Below, piece by piece: positions 9,197-17,977 of a stretch of 64,000 nt of DNA (positions are counted from its first letter, which is position 1; the number at the start of each line of letters is the position of its first letter). Both the position numbers and the translations under genes were made by a program. The notes below the pieces were generated by a model. That model was not told the origin of the DNA. It ran no database searches and worked only from the letters and a program-made list of their open reading frames with translations. The stretch is from JBCCCJ01 sp039029315 (lineage in GTDB: Bacteria > Bacteroidota > Bacteroidia > J057): contig JBCCGK010000028.1 in the NCBI GenBank assembly GCA_039029315.1, positions 49,190 through 113,189 on the forward strand. Reading direction: 5' to 3'.

Positions 9197-10129
9197 ATGT
9201 CCATTGAGCAAGCCATCCTTGTCCGAGACAAGACCAGACTGGAACGCCTGATTGAGCGCTTCAACACCATTGGTCAGGCAAAATTTTACATCGAGCGATC
9301 CGGGGGAAATTTTGCCATATACGAGCAAGAGCATCGACATTTTTATACTTCCTGGGAGAAGGTATTCAAGCAACTGTCCCTACGCATCCCCATGAAAACT
9401 CTCTATCGGGAGCATGTTCCCAGATTTCTGTTCTCAGAACGCCAATTGGTCCTGGCACTGGGGCAGGATGGTCTGGTCGCCAACACTGCCAAATACATTG
9501 GGAATTGTCCCTTGATTGGCATCAATCCCAATCCAGAGTCCTACGATGGGGTGCTACTCCCCTACTCCAGCGAGAATTTTCTTCAGGGCGTGGAGCAGGT
9601 ACTGGATGGAGTTCATCATTGTTCTCAGATTACCATGGCAGAAGCCAAATTGAATGACGGTCAACGCTTGTTGGCCTTCAATGATCTCTTCATTGGGCCT
9701 TCCAGTCATACCTCAGCTCGATATCAGTTGAATTATCAGGGACAATCAGAATTTCAATCTTCCAGTGGAATCCTTGTCTCTACGGGTGCAGGCTCTACGG
9801 GCTGGTTAAGTTCTGTCATCAATATGAGCCAGAGTGTCAATAAACTCTTTCAACCTTCCCCTGAACATATTTCTGCTAGCCATATTCCGTGGGACATACA
9901 GATGCTCATATTTGTGGTTCGCGAACCCTTCCTCAGCAGAAGCAGTTCTATCGAATTGACAGCAGGACGGATCTATCCTGAGCAGCCCTTACAGATCGAA
10001 TCCTATATGCCTCACAATGGGGTTATCTTTTCTGATGGAATTGAAAGTGATTTTCTCCACTTTCGGGCGGGCACACGGGTGGAGATTGGTCTGGCGAAGG
10101 AACGAGCAAGCTTGGTTCTTCCAGCCTGA
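9197..10129 (+). CDS. NAD kinase-like protein
   Basis: A 310-residue protein with the fold signatures of the NAD kinase/diacylglycerol kinase superfamily. LVLALGQDG (residues 89-92 GQDG) stands where canonical NAD kinases have GGDG. PLIGINPNPESYDG follows, and STGAGSTGW near residue 194 matches the nucleotide-binding turn. It is similar in layout to actinobacterial proteins annotated as sugar kinase or NAD kinase-like. The Gly-to-Gln change and the long N-terminal extension (1-80) leave the substrate uncertain. It is in a tight operon with the SPFH gene (12 bases) and near nadE and the Nudix regulator, so an NAD(P)-related role is likely. Confidence 0.75.
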   Translation: MSIEQAILVRDKTRLERLIERFNTIGQAKFYIERSGGNFAIYEQEHRHFYTSWEKVFKQLSLRIPMKTLYREHVPRFLFSERQLVLALGQDGLVANTAKYIGNCPLIGINPNPESYDGVLLPYSSENFLQGVEQVLDGVHHCSQITMAEAKLNDGQRLLAFNDLFIGPSSHTSARYQLNYQGQSEFQSSSGILVSTGAGSTGWLSSVINMSQSVNKLFQPSPEHISASHIPWDIQMLIFVVREPFLSRSSSIELTAGRIYPEQPLQIESYMPHNGVIFSDGIESDFLHFRAGTRVEIGLAKERASLVLPA

Positions 10130-10157
10130 ATTTGACGGAAAATCCCTACATTTGGGC

Positions 10158-10715
10158 ATGGAAACTGCTTCTGCCTCCTTTTGGGAAATTCAAAACATCA
10201 AAGATGCTGTTGAGATCGTTTCATTTTTTGCTACTATCATTGCAGGCATCGGTATTCTTTTTGCCCTGCGAGACTATTCCATCAACCGCAAGCAACTCAA
10301 TCTGTCAGCGCTTGAAAGTTGTATCACCAGATTTCGGGACAATTTTCTTCACCTGAACAAGGATTCCAAGGAAGAAGAAGTTACTGCCTATATTGACCTG
10401 ATCAATGAAGAATTATTCTATTTTGAACAGCGATTCCTGCCCAGAGCCGTTGCGATGGAATGGATCGATGGGATGATTGATCACGTGCCTTTGTATGATC
10501 CTTATGGGAATTTGCTGAATCCCGGGATTTCTCTTCCCATCATCCACAATCGGAAGATTCTGGATCAGTATAGATTCAAGCGGGTCAAAAAAGCATTTAC
10601 CCTGAAATCCAAGATCGATGCTGATGCGGCCTTCGGAGATGTTGCGCATGCCAAAAAAGAGAAAGCCAGGGAAAAAATCGTCAAAGAGATCATTAGCAAT
10701 TTGGATATCAAGTAA
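10158..10715 (+). CDS. single-pass membrane protein of unknown function
   Basis: A 185-residue protein with one transmembrane helix near residues 17-37 (VSFFATIIAGIGILFALRDY) and a soluble, highly charged remainder with no recognised domain. The ATG at 10158 is chosen because the longer in-frame reading upstream overlaps the NAD-kinase-like gene by more than 100 bases and has no family support. The gap to that gene is 28 bases, so it is probably the last gene of the SPFH/NAD-kinase-like operon. It may be a membrane partner of the SPFH protein; this is inference only. Confidence 0.7.
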   Translation: METASASFWEIQNIKDAVEIVSFFATIIAGIGILFALRDYSINRKQLNLSALESCITRFRDNFLHLNKDSKEEEVTAYIDLINEELFYFEQRFLPRAVAMEWIDGMIDHVPLYDPYGNLLNPGISLPIIHNRKILDQYRFKRVKKAFTLKSKIDADAAFGDVAHAKKEKAREKIVKEIISNLDIK

Positions 10716-10785
10716 CAATCTCTGGGGTCCTTCCTATCATTTCTCGGTAGTGTAATACATGTAAGGCAGTCATCAGTACGTAGCA

Positions 10786-10876
10786 ATGATCGGCAGACCA
10801 TTGCTAGGTGAGATGTTATCGAAGCGGATGCCTTCCTATCTACCATAGGCAAAGCGAGAGATGGTCTGCCGATCAT
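10786..10876. repeat. 16-bp perfect inverted repeat in a 590-base gene-free stretch
   Basis: Arms at 10786-10801 (ATGATCGGCAGACCAT) and 10861-10876 are exact reverse complements separated by 59 bases. There is no T-run after the distal arm, so a simple terminator is unlikely. The gene-free stretch 10716-11304 otherwise holds only the leader of the T9SS gene; no convincing ORF or tRNA is seen in it. Confidence 0.6.
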
Positions 10877-11304
10877 CTCTACAAATATTCTGTCGGAAGA
10901 TTAGCATTACAGTTGAACCACTAGCCAAACTTTTTGTACACTGCATTAGCAGGTTCCATGACAATATGTGTAGAGGAAACTCTTGTTGAATATTGCCATG
11001 GGACCTGGTGTGTATTATCTCAATACGATTCAGCTTTCTGTTCCCATTCAGAGAGTTCCAGGCAGCAGAAAAACCAAAAAAATCACATTCAGGCAGTCGT
11101 TTACACTTTCCTCTTTTTTCTTACATCTCTATACAAAAAGAGAATTTCTCCTTTTTCTGCCACTCAGGGGGGATTTTAGACAATTTACACTTTGTAATTA
11201 ACGAAACACCCTTGTTTTGGTATAGCATTTGTCTTAGATCTTACACAACACCCAACCAAATTCAAACGAGTCAATGCCTAATAGAACGCAAGAAGAGATT
11301 GTGC

Positions 11305-12867
11305 ATGAGTTTGTTTTGTTTTTTTCCTATTACCCTTGTTAGACTACGTAAAAAGAACCTGAATCAAAGCTTTTTCCTAATTCTCATCGGATTGCTACCT
11401 ATATGGGGGACAGCGCAAGTCTGTGTACCAACTGCCTGCAAAGGTCCCAACCTGGTTCTTGATGGAAATTTCGAATCAGTTACTGATCCCAATAATCCTG
11501 TTCTGAACTTTGTTACAGAATTTGGTTATGCCTATTGTCCCACAGCTAGTCCGCAGGATTTGTGGGGAAAAATTACCGTCCGCCAGAGTCCCAGCGTCTG
11601 TTACAGTACCTGGACAGGCTATGACCACACAACAGGAGACTCCAGCGGGAGAATGCTCATGGTTGATTTTCCCGATGTTGACCCAGGCTATTTCTTTGAT
11701 ATTTGGGAGCAAGATGTTCCTGTCGAAGCTGGCGAAACCTATTGTTTTGGAGCCTGGTATCGCAACCTCAATGTGGGAGTAACCATGCCTCGGCCAAATT
11801 TTCGATATTTAGTGAATGGAAATTTAATTGGCACCTCTGCCTATCTATCGAATGATGGCAACTGGTATTACTATGGATTCAACTATACCATTCCAAGCGG
11901 GATTACCTCAGCTACCATCACCATCCAAAACGGTAAATTTGGAGGCAATGGGAATGATCTGGCTGTAGATGATATTGAGTTCCGTAAATTACTCAATAAT
12001 GGAAGCCCACCAGATGCGATGGATGACAATGTCTATCTCCCGACCGGTAGTGGAACCATTGCAATTCCCGTACTCGTCAATGATGTCTCCAATGTGTCTG
12101 GCGTGTCTCTGGACCCAAGCTTACTTTCCATCAGAAGCTGGCCAGCAGCTGATGAAGGGAGCATTACGATTGGGGCCAGTGGAGTGATTGATTTCACCCC
12201 AGCGCCAGGCTTTGTCGGGAATGCTTCATTCTCCTATGAGATTTGTAATCCTCTGGGATGCTGCAGCGAGGCCACAGTCTATATTAATATCGACTATGTA
12301 CTCCCAGCCAAAATAGAGCAATTTCAGGGACTCCTTGATCAGAAGGTCGCAAATCTTAGCTGGTTTACCCCTGCGAATTCACAACTCGTCAGTTTTCAAG
12401 TAGAGCGTTCGTATGATCAGCAGACCTTTAGGCCTGTTGGCAAAGTAGACGTTCAGGGATCTCCCAATCTGCCAGGATACTACCAGTTTCAGGATGAGGA
12501 AGTACTGAACCGGACCAGCGATCGAGTCTACTACCGACTACAACAATTCGATATTGATGGCAAGATCAGCATGAGTCCGATGATTGAGATAGACCTCAGA
12601 TCAGAAACAGGATTTAGATATTCTGTCTATCCCAACCCAGTCGTAGATGGCGTATTGAATCTCCAGTATTTTACACCAGAACTCAATGACGTAGAGTTTC
12701 GCATTTACACCCTCAGTGGCCAACTCATTCATCGGCAGACACTGATCACGAATACTCCACAAAGTCATACAAGAATCGATGTCTCAGACCTCCCTCGAGC
12801 GATGTATATGCTCTCTCTGAGCAATGGACGGACAGAGGTGAAAGAGCGTGTGGCTATTCTCAACTAA
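11305..12867 (+). CDS. T9SS-sorted secreted protein with cadherin-like domain
   Basis: A 520-residue protein with a signal peptide whose hydrophobic core is FFLILIGLLPIWGTAQ. A Cys-containing carbohydrate-binding-like region (about 40-235, starting near NLVLDGNFESV) comes first. An Ig/cadherin-like repeat follows (around 240-330; IPVLVNDVSNVSG and FSYEICNPLGCC). The C-terminal type IX sorting domain begins with VYPNPVVDGVL and carries LSGQLIHRQ and LPRAMYMLSL. It should be exported to the cell surface and anchored or released. The ATG at 11305 is selected because the reading frame upstream is low-complexity and lacks a leader. A strong terminator follows at 12935. Confidence 0.85.
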   Translation: MSLFCFFPITLVRLRKKNLNQSFFLILIGLLPIWGTAQVCVPTACKGPNLVLDGNFESVTDPNNPVLNFVTEFGYAYCPTASPQDLWGKITVRQSPSVCYSTWTGYDHTTGDSSGRMLMVDFPDVDPGYFFDIWEQDVPVEAGETYCFGAWYRNLNVGVTMPRPNFRYLVNGNLIGTSAYLSNDGNWYYYGFNYTIPSGITSATITIQNGKFGGNGNDLAVDDIEFRKLLNNGSPPDAMDDNVYLPTGSGTIAIPVLVNDVSNVSGVSLDPSLLSIRSWPAADEGSITIGASGVIDFTPAPGFVGNASFSYEICNPLGCCSEATVYINIDYVLPAKIEQFQGLLDQKVANLSWFTPANSQLVSFQVERSYDQQTFRPVGKVDVQGSPNLPGYYQFQDEEVLNRTSDRVYYRLQQFDIDGKISMSPMIEIDLRSETGFRYSVYPNPVVDGVLNLQYFTPELNDVEFRIYTLSGQLIHRQTLITNTPQSHTRIDVSDLPRAMYMLSLSNGRTEVKERVAILN

Positions 12868-12934
12868 CACGCACAGCTTTGCTCAGAAAATATGCGCAGT
12901 TTTCCTTTCGGTGTATACTTTCCTTTGCGCATAG

Positions 12935-12967
12935 TCGCCCGGTAGCTTCCGGGCGATATTTTTTTGT
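12935..12967 (+). terminator. rho-independent terminator after the T9SS gene
   Basis: Perfect 8-bp stem TCGCCCGG/CCGGGCGA with a 6-base loop, followed by AT and a run of seven T residues at about 12959-12965. It lies 68 bases beyond the T9SS stop codon. Confidence 0.85.
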
Positions 12968-12985
12968 GGTCATGTGGCAATGAAA

Positions 12986-13035
12986 AATCCTCGGAGGATT
13001 TGTTGGCTTGTGAGTCGGCGATTCCTCCGAGGATT
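12986..13035. repeat. inverted repeat with self-palindromic arms
   Basis: The left arm AATCCTCGGAGGATT (12986-13000) is itself a near palindrome, and a 13-base match to its reverse complement recurs at 13021-13035. It lies in the 400-base gap between the T9SS terminator and the HAAS gene. No ORF in the gap looks genuine. The function is unknown; it could be a dispersed intergenic repeat. Confidence 0.45.
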
Positions 13036-13281
13036 GAGGCGATGGATAAGGAGAGAACGAATCCAAGGCACATAAGTAAGGGGACACAATTATTTGTGAG
13101 GGATATAGTGGGCATAGGGGAAAAAAGCGAGAACTCTTACCCATCAAGCCAGTATATCCCCTATTTCCTTTATACCCAAAATCAACCCTAATATTGTCCA
13201 TCTACTTAGCTCGGAGCTTGAGCTTATCCACTCCCGCTTGTACAAACCTCCGGGGAATCCATGCCTTTTTGTTAGCCGAAG

Positions 13282-13758
13282 CTAATCATTCTGCATGAAG
13301 AAGATTGTGTTGTGTGTAAATCTTTTGTAGCCAAAACGAAACAAGAGTGGCAAAAAGACAAGACAAAAGACAGATACACTGGCGAGTTTCATAATCACTT
13401 TTAGCATTGTGCCCAATTCTGATCCAAGGAAATAGTAGAAGAATCCATGAAATCCAAAGGCGAGTAAATACAAGGCGAGTGCCACATAAGCACTGATAAA
13501 CATTCCTTTGACCATAGCTATTGAAGGTTTGAAGGTGAGAAAATAAATCGTGTCTTTCTGAATATTTGAGATCTCTTCTGGCGAAAAAATCTCCTGAACT
13601 TGCTCGAAGGCTTCTTCAAAGGCTTTCCCCTCTTCCAAAGCATCTTCGATCTGGCAACATAGATGATCGAGCACATCCTCCCGGACCTCTGGAATCTCCA
13701 GGCCATGCCGGATCAGATAGGCTTCCATTTGGTCAATCTGAGATTTACACAGGTTCAT
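13282..13758 (-). CDS. HAAS-type signalling membrane protein
   Basis: A 158-residue protein with an N-terminal helical domain (MEAYLIRHGLEIPEVREDVL, then CCQIEDALEEGKAFEEAF) typical of the HAAS signalling domain that accompanies PadR regulators. Two or three hydrophobic segments follow in the second half (GMFISAYVALALYLLAFGF and VFCLVFLPLLF). The ATG at 13758 overlaps the end of the PadR gene by 14 bases, indicating translational coupling. In such pairs the membrane protein is part of the PadR-controlled operon; the signal sensed is not known. Confidence 0.8.
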   Translation of the reverse strand: MNLCKSQIDQMEAYLIRHGLEIPEVREDVLDHLCCQIEDALEEGKAFEEAFEQVQEIFSPEEISNIQKDTIYFLTFKPSIAMVKGMFISAYVALALYLLAFGFHGFFYYFLGSELGTMLKVIMKLASVSVFCLVFLPLLFRFGYKRFTHNTIFFMQND

Positions 13759-14095
13759 GATTCGGATCTGATTTGGGGTGAAGAATGTGGTGTAATGTGT
13801 GGACAAAATCGCTCAATTCACCAACGCTACTCTCTACTTTTTTTTGTCCTTGTTGAGAGATGGAATAGTATTTCCTGACTCGGCCGCCTACATGCCTGGA
13901 TTCTGTTTCCAGAACCCCTTCGGCCCTTAGACTATGAAGAATGGGATAAAGTGAGCCTTCCTTGATCTGGATTTTACCCAAAGAAAGTTCCTTCACACTT
14001 TGCACCATCTCATAGCCGTACATTTTGCCGCGATCTTGCAGGAGCTTGAGTAAGATGGGTTTGAGCGTACCCTTTAGCAATTCTTTTGAGTACAT
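13745..14095 (-). CDS. PadR family transcriptional regulator
   Basis: A 116-residue winged-helix protein: MYSKELLKGTLKPILLKLL, GYEMVQSVKEL, then the recognition and wing motifs EGSLYPILHSLRAEG and GGRVRKYYSIS, followed by a short C-terminal helix for dimerisation. The ATG at 14095 matches PadR homologues; the longer reading upstream does not. It is transcribed with the overlapping HAAS-type membrane gene. A near-perfect palindrome at 14115-14135, 20 bases ahead of the start, is a likely autoregulatory operator. Confidence 0.9.
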   Translation of the reverse strand: MYSKELLKGTLKPILLKLLQDRGKMYGYEMVQSVKELSLGKIQIKEGSLYPILHSLRAEGVLETESRHVGGRVRKYYSISQQGQKKVESSVGELSDFVHTLHHILHPKSDPNHEPV

Positions 14096-14114
14096 AATGA
14101 ATGTTTTTACAAGT

Positions 14115-14135
14115 ATACATCGTATTTCGATGTAT
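14115..14135. promoter_or_regulatory. candidate PadR operator palindrome
   Basis: Perfect 8-base arms ATACATCG and CGATGTAT flank the 5-base centre TATTT. It lies between the divergent padR-type gene and metH, 20 bases ahead of the PadR ATG. PadR proteins usually repress their own operon through such palindromes. Confidence 0.6.
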
Positions 14136-14173
14136 TGCAAATCGAGGCATAAACTTTTGCCAATGAAAATGCG

Positions 14174-14181
14174 TAATTTTG
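14174..14181 (+). promoter_or_regulatory. possible -7 promoter element of metH
   Basis: TAATTTTG fits the Bacteroidota -7 consensus TAnnTTTG and lies 24 bases ahead of the metH ATG. A matching -33 element at standard spacing is not clear, so support is weak. No cobalamin riboswitch fits in the 110 bases between padR and metH. Confidence 0.3.
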
Positions 14182-14205
14182 TTGTTGAACCAATCAAACA
14201 TCTAC

Positions 14206-17200
14206 ATGAGTCAGCTACAGATCAAGACCGACACCTCCAGGCAACTCCGACATCTGCTCAAAACCCGGATTCTGCTGATGGATGGGGCGATGGGAACGAT
14301 GATTCAGCGATATGGCCTAAAAGAGGCAGATTTTAGAGGAGATCGATTTCAGGATCATTCCTCTCCACTGGTTGGCAACAACGATCTGCTGTCCATCACG
14401 CAGCCCGAAATCATTAAAGCCATTCATCGAGAATACCTGGATGCTGGCTCTGACATCATCGAGACGAATACCTTTAGTTCTACCAGCATAGCGCAGGCAG
14501 ATTATCACATGGAGTCAGTGGTGTATGAAATGAATGTAGCTGCGGCCCGATTGGCAAAGGAAGTGGCAACGGAATACAATCTACTGAATCCTGACAAAGC
14601 TCGATTTGTGGCAGGCGCATTGGGGCCGACCAATCGAAGTGCGTCTATGTCCCCGGATGTCAATGATCCTGGATATAGAGCTGTAGGGTTCGATGATTTG
14701 GTAGACGCTTATCACGAACAGGCCAAAGGACTTCTGGATGGCGGAGCAGATATTCTGTTGGTAGAGACGGTATTCGATACGCTGAATTGCAAAGCGGCTC
14801 TCTTTGCGATTGACATGCTCAAGGAGGCGCGCAATCTGGATATTCCGGTGATGGTTTCCGGGACGATTACCGATGCAAGTGGCAGAACCCTTTCTGGTCA
14901 GGTCGTTGAGGCCTTTTGGATTTCGGTTTCACATGCAGATCTGTTGAGTGTCGGCTTGAATTGTGCGCTCGGAGCCAAACAATTGCGCCAGTATATCCAG
15001 GATCTATCTCGCATCGCTCCAATTCATGTAAGTGCTTATCCCAATGCGGGACTCCCCAATGAATTTGGAGAATATGATCAGACGCCAGAAGCCATGGCGA
15101 ACCTTCTTCGACCCTTTATGGAAGATGGCACGGTGAATATCCTTGGGGGATGTTGCGGGAGTACCCCGGACCATATCCGGGCTATGGCTGAATTGTTGCC
15201 GAAATTTTCTCCCAGGCAGATCCCGGACCCCAAAGAGCTGCCCATGTTGAGTGGTTTGGAACCTCTCATTATTACCGATAATACCAATTTTGTCAATGTT
15301 GGTGAACGAACCAACGTAACTGGGTCTCGTCGATTTGCCCGATTGATCAAAGAAGAAAAATATGATGAAGCCCTCTCTGTTGCCAGGCAGCAGGTCGAAG
15401 GAGGAGCCCAGATCATCGATGTCAATATGGATGAAGGCATGCTGGATTCCAAAGCTGCGATGGTTCGATTTCTGAATTTGTTGGCTGCGGAGCCAGATAT
15501 ATCCCGGGTGCCAGTGATGATTGATTCTTCCAAATGGGAAGTGATTGAAGAAGGTCTGAAGTGTATACAGGGCAAAGGCATTGTGAATTCCATTTCCCTG
15601 AAAGAAGGGGAGGATCAGTTCAAACATCAGGCCCGACTAATCAAACGATATGGGGCTGCCGCAATTGTCATGGCTTTCGATGAAGAAGGGCAGGCTGACA
15701 CCCTTAAACGAAAAACAGAAATTTGTGCCAGAGCATACAACATTCTGACCGAAGAGGTCGGATTTAAGCCCTGGGACATCATTTTTGATCCCAATATCTT
15801 CGCTGTCGCGACAGGGATTGAAGAACATAATAATTATGCAGTTGACTTCATTGAAGCGACTCGATGGATCAAAGACAATCTTCCACATGCTTTGGTCAGT
15901 GGTGGCGTCAGCAATGTCTCCTTTTCGTTTCGAGGCAATAATGCTGTCAGAGAAGCCATTCATGCAGTCTTTCTCTATCACGCGATCAGGGCGGGAATGG
16001 ATATGGGGATTGTGAATGCAGGGATGCTCCAGATTTATGAAGAGATCCCCAAGGATCTGTTGGATCGGGTAGAGGATGTGCTGCTGAATCGAAGAGCTGA
16101 TGCGACTGAACGATTGGTGGATTTTGCAGAAAGTGTGAAGCAAAGTGGAGCCAAACGGAAAGTAGATCTGAGCTGGCGGGAGAACGATGTTGCAAGCCGA
16201 CTCAGCCATGCCCTTGTCAAGGGAATCGTAGAATTCATCGAAGAAGATACAGAAGAAGCCCGCCAAACCTTTGGCCGCCCCCTGGATGTGATTGAAGGTC
16301 CCCTCATGAATGGAATGAATGTCGTAGGGGATTTGTTCGGATCTGGGAAGATGTTCCTGCCACAGGTAGTCAAGAGTGCGCGTGTGATGAAGCGGGCAGT
16401 GGCTTACTTGACTCCTTATTTGGAAGAAGAAAAGGCCGAATCGACCTCTTCAGGTGCAGGAAAGATTTTGATGGCTACTGTCAAGGGAGATGTGCATGAC
16501 ATTGGCAAAAACATTGTCGGAGTCGTTCTGGCCTGTAATAACTATGAAGTTATCGATCTGGGGGTCATGGTGCCGCTGGAAAAGATCCTGGATGAAGCCC
16601 AAAAACAAGCGGTCGATCTGATAGGACTCAGTGGCTTGATTACCCCTTCTTTGGATGAAATGGTCTATGTCGCTCAGGAGATGGAAAAACGAGACATGAA
16701 TACCCCACTCCTGATCGGAGGAGCAACCACCTCCAAAATTCATACTGCAGTCAAGATTCATCCCCAATATTCTGGTCCCATTGTACATGTTTTGGATGCC
16801 TCGAAGGCTGTTCCAGTGGCGCAGAATCTTCTCAACTCGAATCCTGATGTTCAGAATGCCTTTGTCGAGGAACTAAATAGGACCTATGATCAGATGCGGG
16901 AAGGGCATCTGGCTCGCCAGTCTTCCAAGCGATACCTCTCCTTGGATCAGGCACGGGACAATAGACTGTCGATTGATTGGACAGCGCCTATTCCTTCTCC
17001 TCCAAAACAATCCGGCATCACTGTGTTTGATACCTATTCTTTGGAAGAAATCAGTCGATATATCGATTGGACACCGTTTTTCTATACCTGGGAGATGAAA
17101 GGGAGATATCCCAAGATCTTCGATGATCCTGACAAAGGAGCAGAAGCCAAGCGCCTGTTTGAAGACGCGCAGTTGATGTTGAAGCAGATCATTGAGGAAA

Positions 17201-17910
17201 AATGGTTGACAGCCAAAGCTGTCATTGGCTTGTTTCCTGCCAATCAGGTCCATCATGATGATATAGAAGTCTATACCGACGAGAGTCGCACAGAGGTATT
17301 GGCCAATCTGTATATGTTACGTCAACAATCAGAGAAAAGAGCTGGTGTACCAAATCTCTGCTTGTCAGACTTTGTCGCGCCCAAATCGAGTGGATTTCCT
17401 GATCACATAGGCGCTTTTGCCGTAAGCTGTGGAATAGGTATTGAAGCAAAGCTGGCAGAATTTGACGCAGAACATGACGACTATAGCAGCATTATGCTCA
17501 AGGCACTGGCCGATCGTCTGGCAGAAGCTTTTGCGGAATTGATGCACAAAAAAGTCAGAACGGAACAATGGGGATATGTCGAGCAGGAAGACCTCTCCAA
17601 TGCGGAACTGATCAAGGAAAGCTATGAAGGCATCCGGCCAGCACCAGGTTACCCTGCCAACCCAGATCATACGGAAAAACGGACATTATGGGACTTACTA
17701 CAGGTAGAGCAACATACAGGCATACGGCTAACCGAAAGTCTGGCCATGTATCCAGCCGCTTCCGTGAGTGGTCTCTATTTTGGACATCCTCAAAGTCGCT
17801 ACTTTGGGGTTGGCAAGATTTCTCGGGATCAGGTCGACAGTTATGCTACACGCAAGGGCATGTCGATCGAAGCGGTTGAGCGGTGGTTGAGCAATAATCT
17901 GGCCTACTGA
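14206..17910 (+). CDS. metH: cobalamin-dependent methionine synthase, full length
   Basis: A 1234-residue enzyme transferring the methyl group of methyltetrahydrofolate to homocysteine through cobalamin. All four modules are present. The homocysteine-binding domain has zinc ligands Cys253 (GLNCALGA) and Cys316/Cys317 (GGCCGS). The pterin-binding domain starts near NVGERTNVTGS. The B12 cap and Rossmann domain have His764 in DVHDIGKN. A C-terminal reactivation domain of about 330 residues includes FAVSCGIGIEAK and the SAM-region motif RPAPGYPANPDHTEK. The ATG at 14206 (MSQLQIK) is taken as the start; an in-frame upstream TTG-type start is less likely. It stands alone, divergent from padR and convergent with an aldehyde dehydrogenase gene. 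Confidence 0.95.
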   Translation: MSQLQIKTDTSRQLRHLLKTRILLMDGAMGTMIQRYGLKEADFRGDRFQDHSSPLVGNNDLLSITQPEIIKAIHREYLDAGSDIIETNTFSSTSIAQADYHMESVVYEMNVAAARLAKEVATEYNLLNPDKARFVAGALGPTNRSASMSPDVNDPGYRAVGFDDLVDAYHEQAKGLLDGGADILLVETVFDTLNCKAALFAIDMLKEARNLDIPVMVSGTITDASGRTLSGQVVEAFWISVSHADLLSVGLNCALGAKQLRQYIQDLSRIAPIHVSAYPNAGLPNEFGEYDQTPEAMANLLRPFMEDGTVNILGGCCGSTPDHIRAMAELLPKFSPRQIPDPKELPMLSGLEPLIITDNTNFVNVGERTNVTGSRRFARLIKEEKYDEALSVARQQVEGGAQIIDVNMDEGMLDSKAAMVRFLNLLAAEPDISRVPVMIDSSKWEVIEEGLKCIQGKGIVNSISLKEGEDQFKHQARLIKRYGAAAIVMAFDEEGQADTLKRKTEICARAYNILTEEVGFKPWDIIFDPNIFAVATGIEEHNNYAVDFIEATRWIKDNLPHALVSGGVSNVSFSFRGNNAVREAIHAVFLYHAIRAGMDMGIVNAGMLQIYEEIPKDLLDRVEDVLLNRRADATERLVDFAESVKQSGAKRKVDLSWRENDVASRLSHALVKGIVEFIEEDTEEARQTFGRPLDVIEGPLMNGMNVVGDLFGSGKMFLPQVVKSARVMKRAVAYLTPYLEEEKAESTSSGAGKILMATVKGDVHDIGKNIVGVVLACNNYEVIDLGVMVPLEKILDEAQKQAVDLIGLSGLITPSLDEMVYVAQEMEKRDMNTPLLIGGATTSKIHTAVKIHPQYSGPIVHVLDASKAVPVAQNLLNSNPDVQNAFVEELNRTYDQMREGHLARQSSKRYLSLDQARDNRLSIDWTAPIPSPPKQSGITVFDTYSLEEISRYIDWTPFFYTWEMKGRYPKIFDDPDKGAEAKRLFEDAQLMLKQIIEEKWLTAKAVIGLFPANQVHHDDIEVYTDESRTEVLANLYMLRQQSEKRAGVPNLCLSDFVAPKSSGFPDHIGAFAVSCGIGIEAKLAEFDAEHDDYSSIMLKALADRLAEAFAELMHKKVRTEQWGYVEQEDLSNAELIKESYEGIRPAPGYPANPDHTEKRTLWDLLQVEQHTGIRLTESLAMYPAASVSGLYFGHPQSRYFGVGKISRDQVDSYATRKGMSIEAVERWLSNNLAY

Positions 17911-17977
17911 TCAGGAAAGTCTCCAGTGGAGAAACAATCCCTGAACAGCAAGTCGAAGCTTGATTATTTACCACCCA

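Noticed and set aside
10017..10157. Longer start for the small membrane protein, overlapping the NAD kinase-like gene
   Set aside because: The extra residues come from the other frame of the upstream coding region; the ATG at 10158 directly precedes the membrane helix.
10716..11304. tRNA or further gene in the 590-base gap
   Set aside because: No cloverleaf, CCA end or plausible coding frame was found; only the inverted repeat and the leader of the T9SS gene are visible.
12860..13201. Minus-strand reading through the terminator and inverted repeat
   Set aside because: It runs through a strong terminator hairpin and has no domain or codon pattern of a gene.
14096..14205. Cobalamin riboswitch upstream of metH
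   Set aside because: The gap to padR is too short for the conserved B12 aptamer and no B12-box-like sequence is present.
17925..17945. Terminator between metH and the aldehyde dehydrogenase gene
   Set aside because: A small TCTCCA-type hairpin is present but lacks a T-run and is too weak to call.
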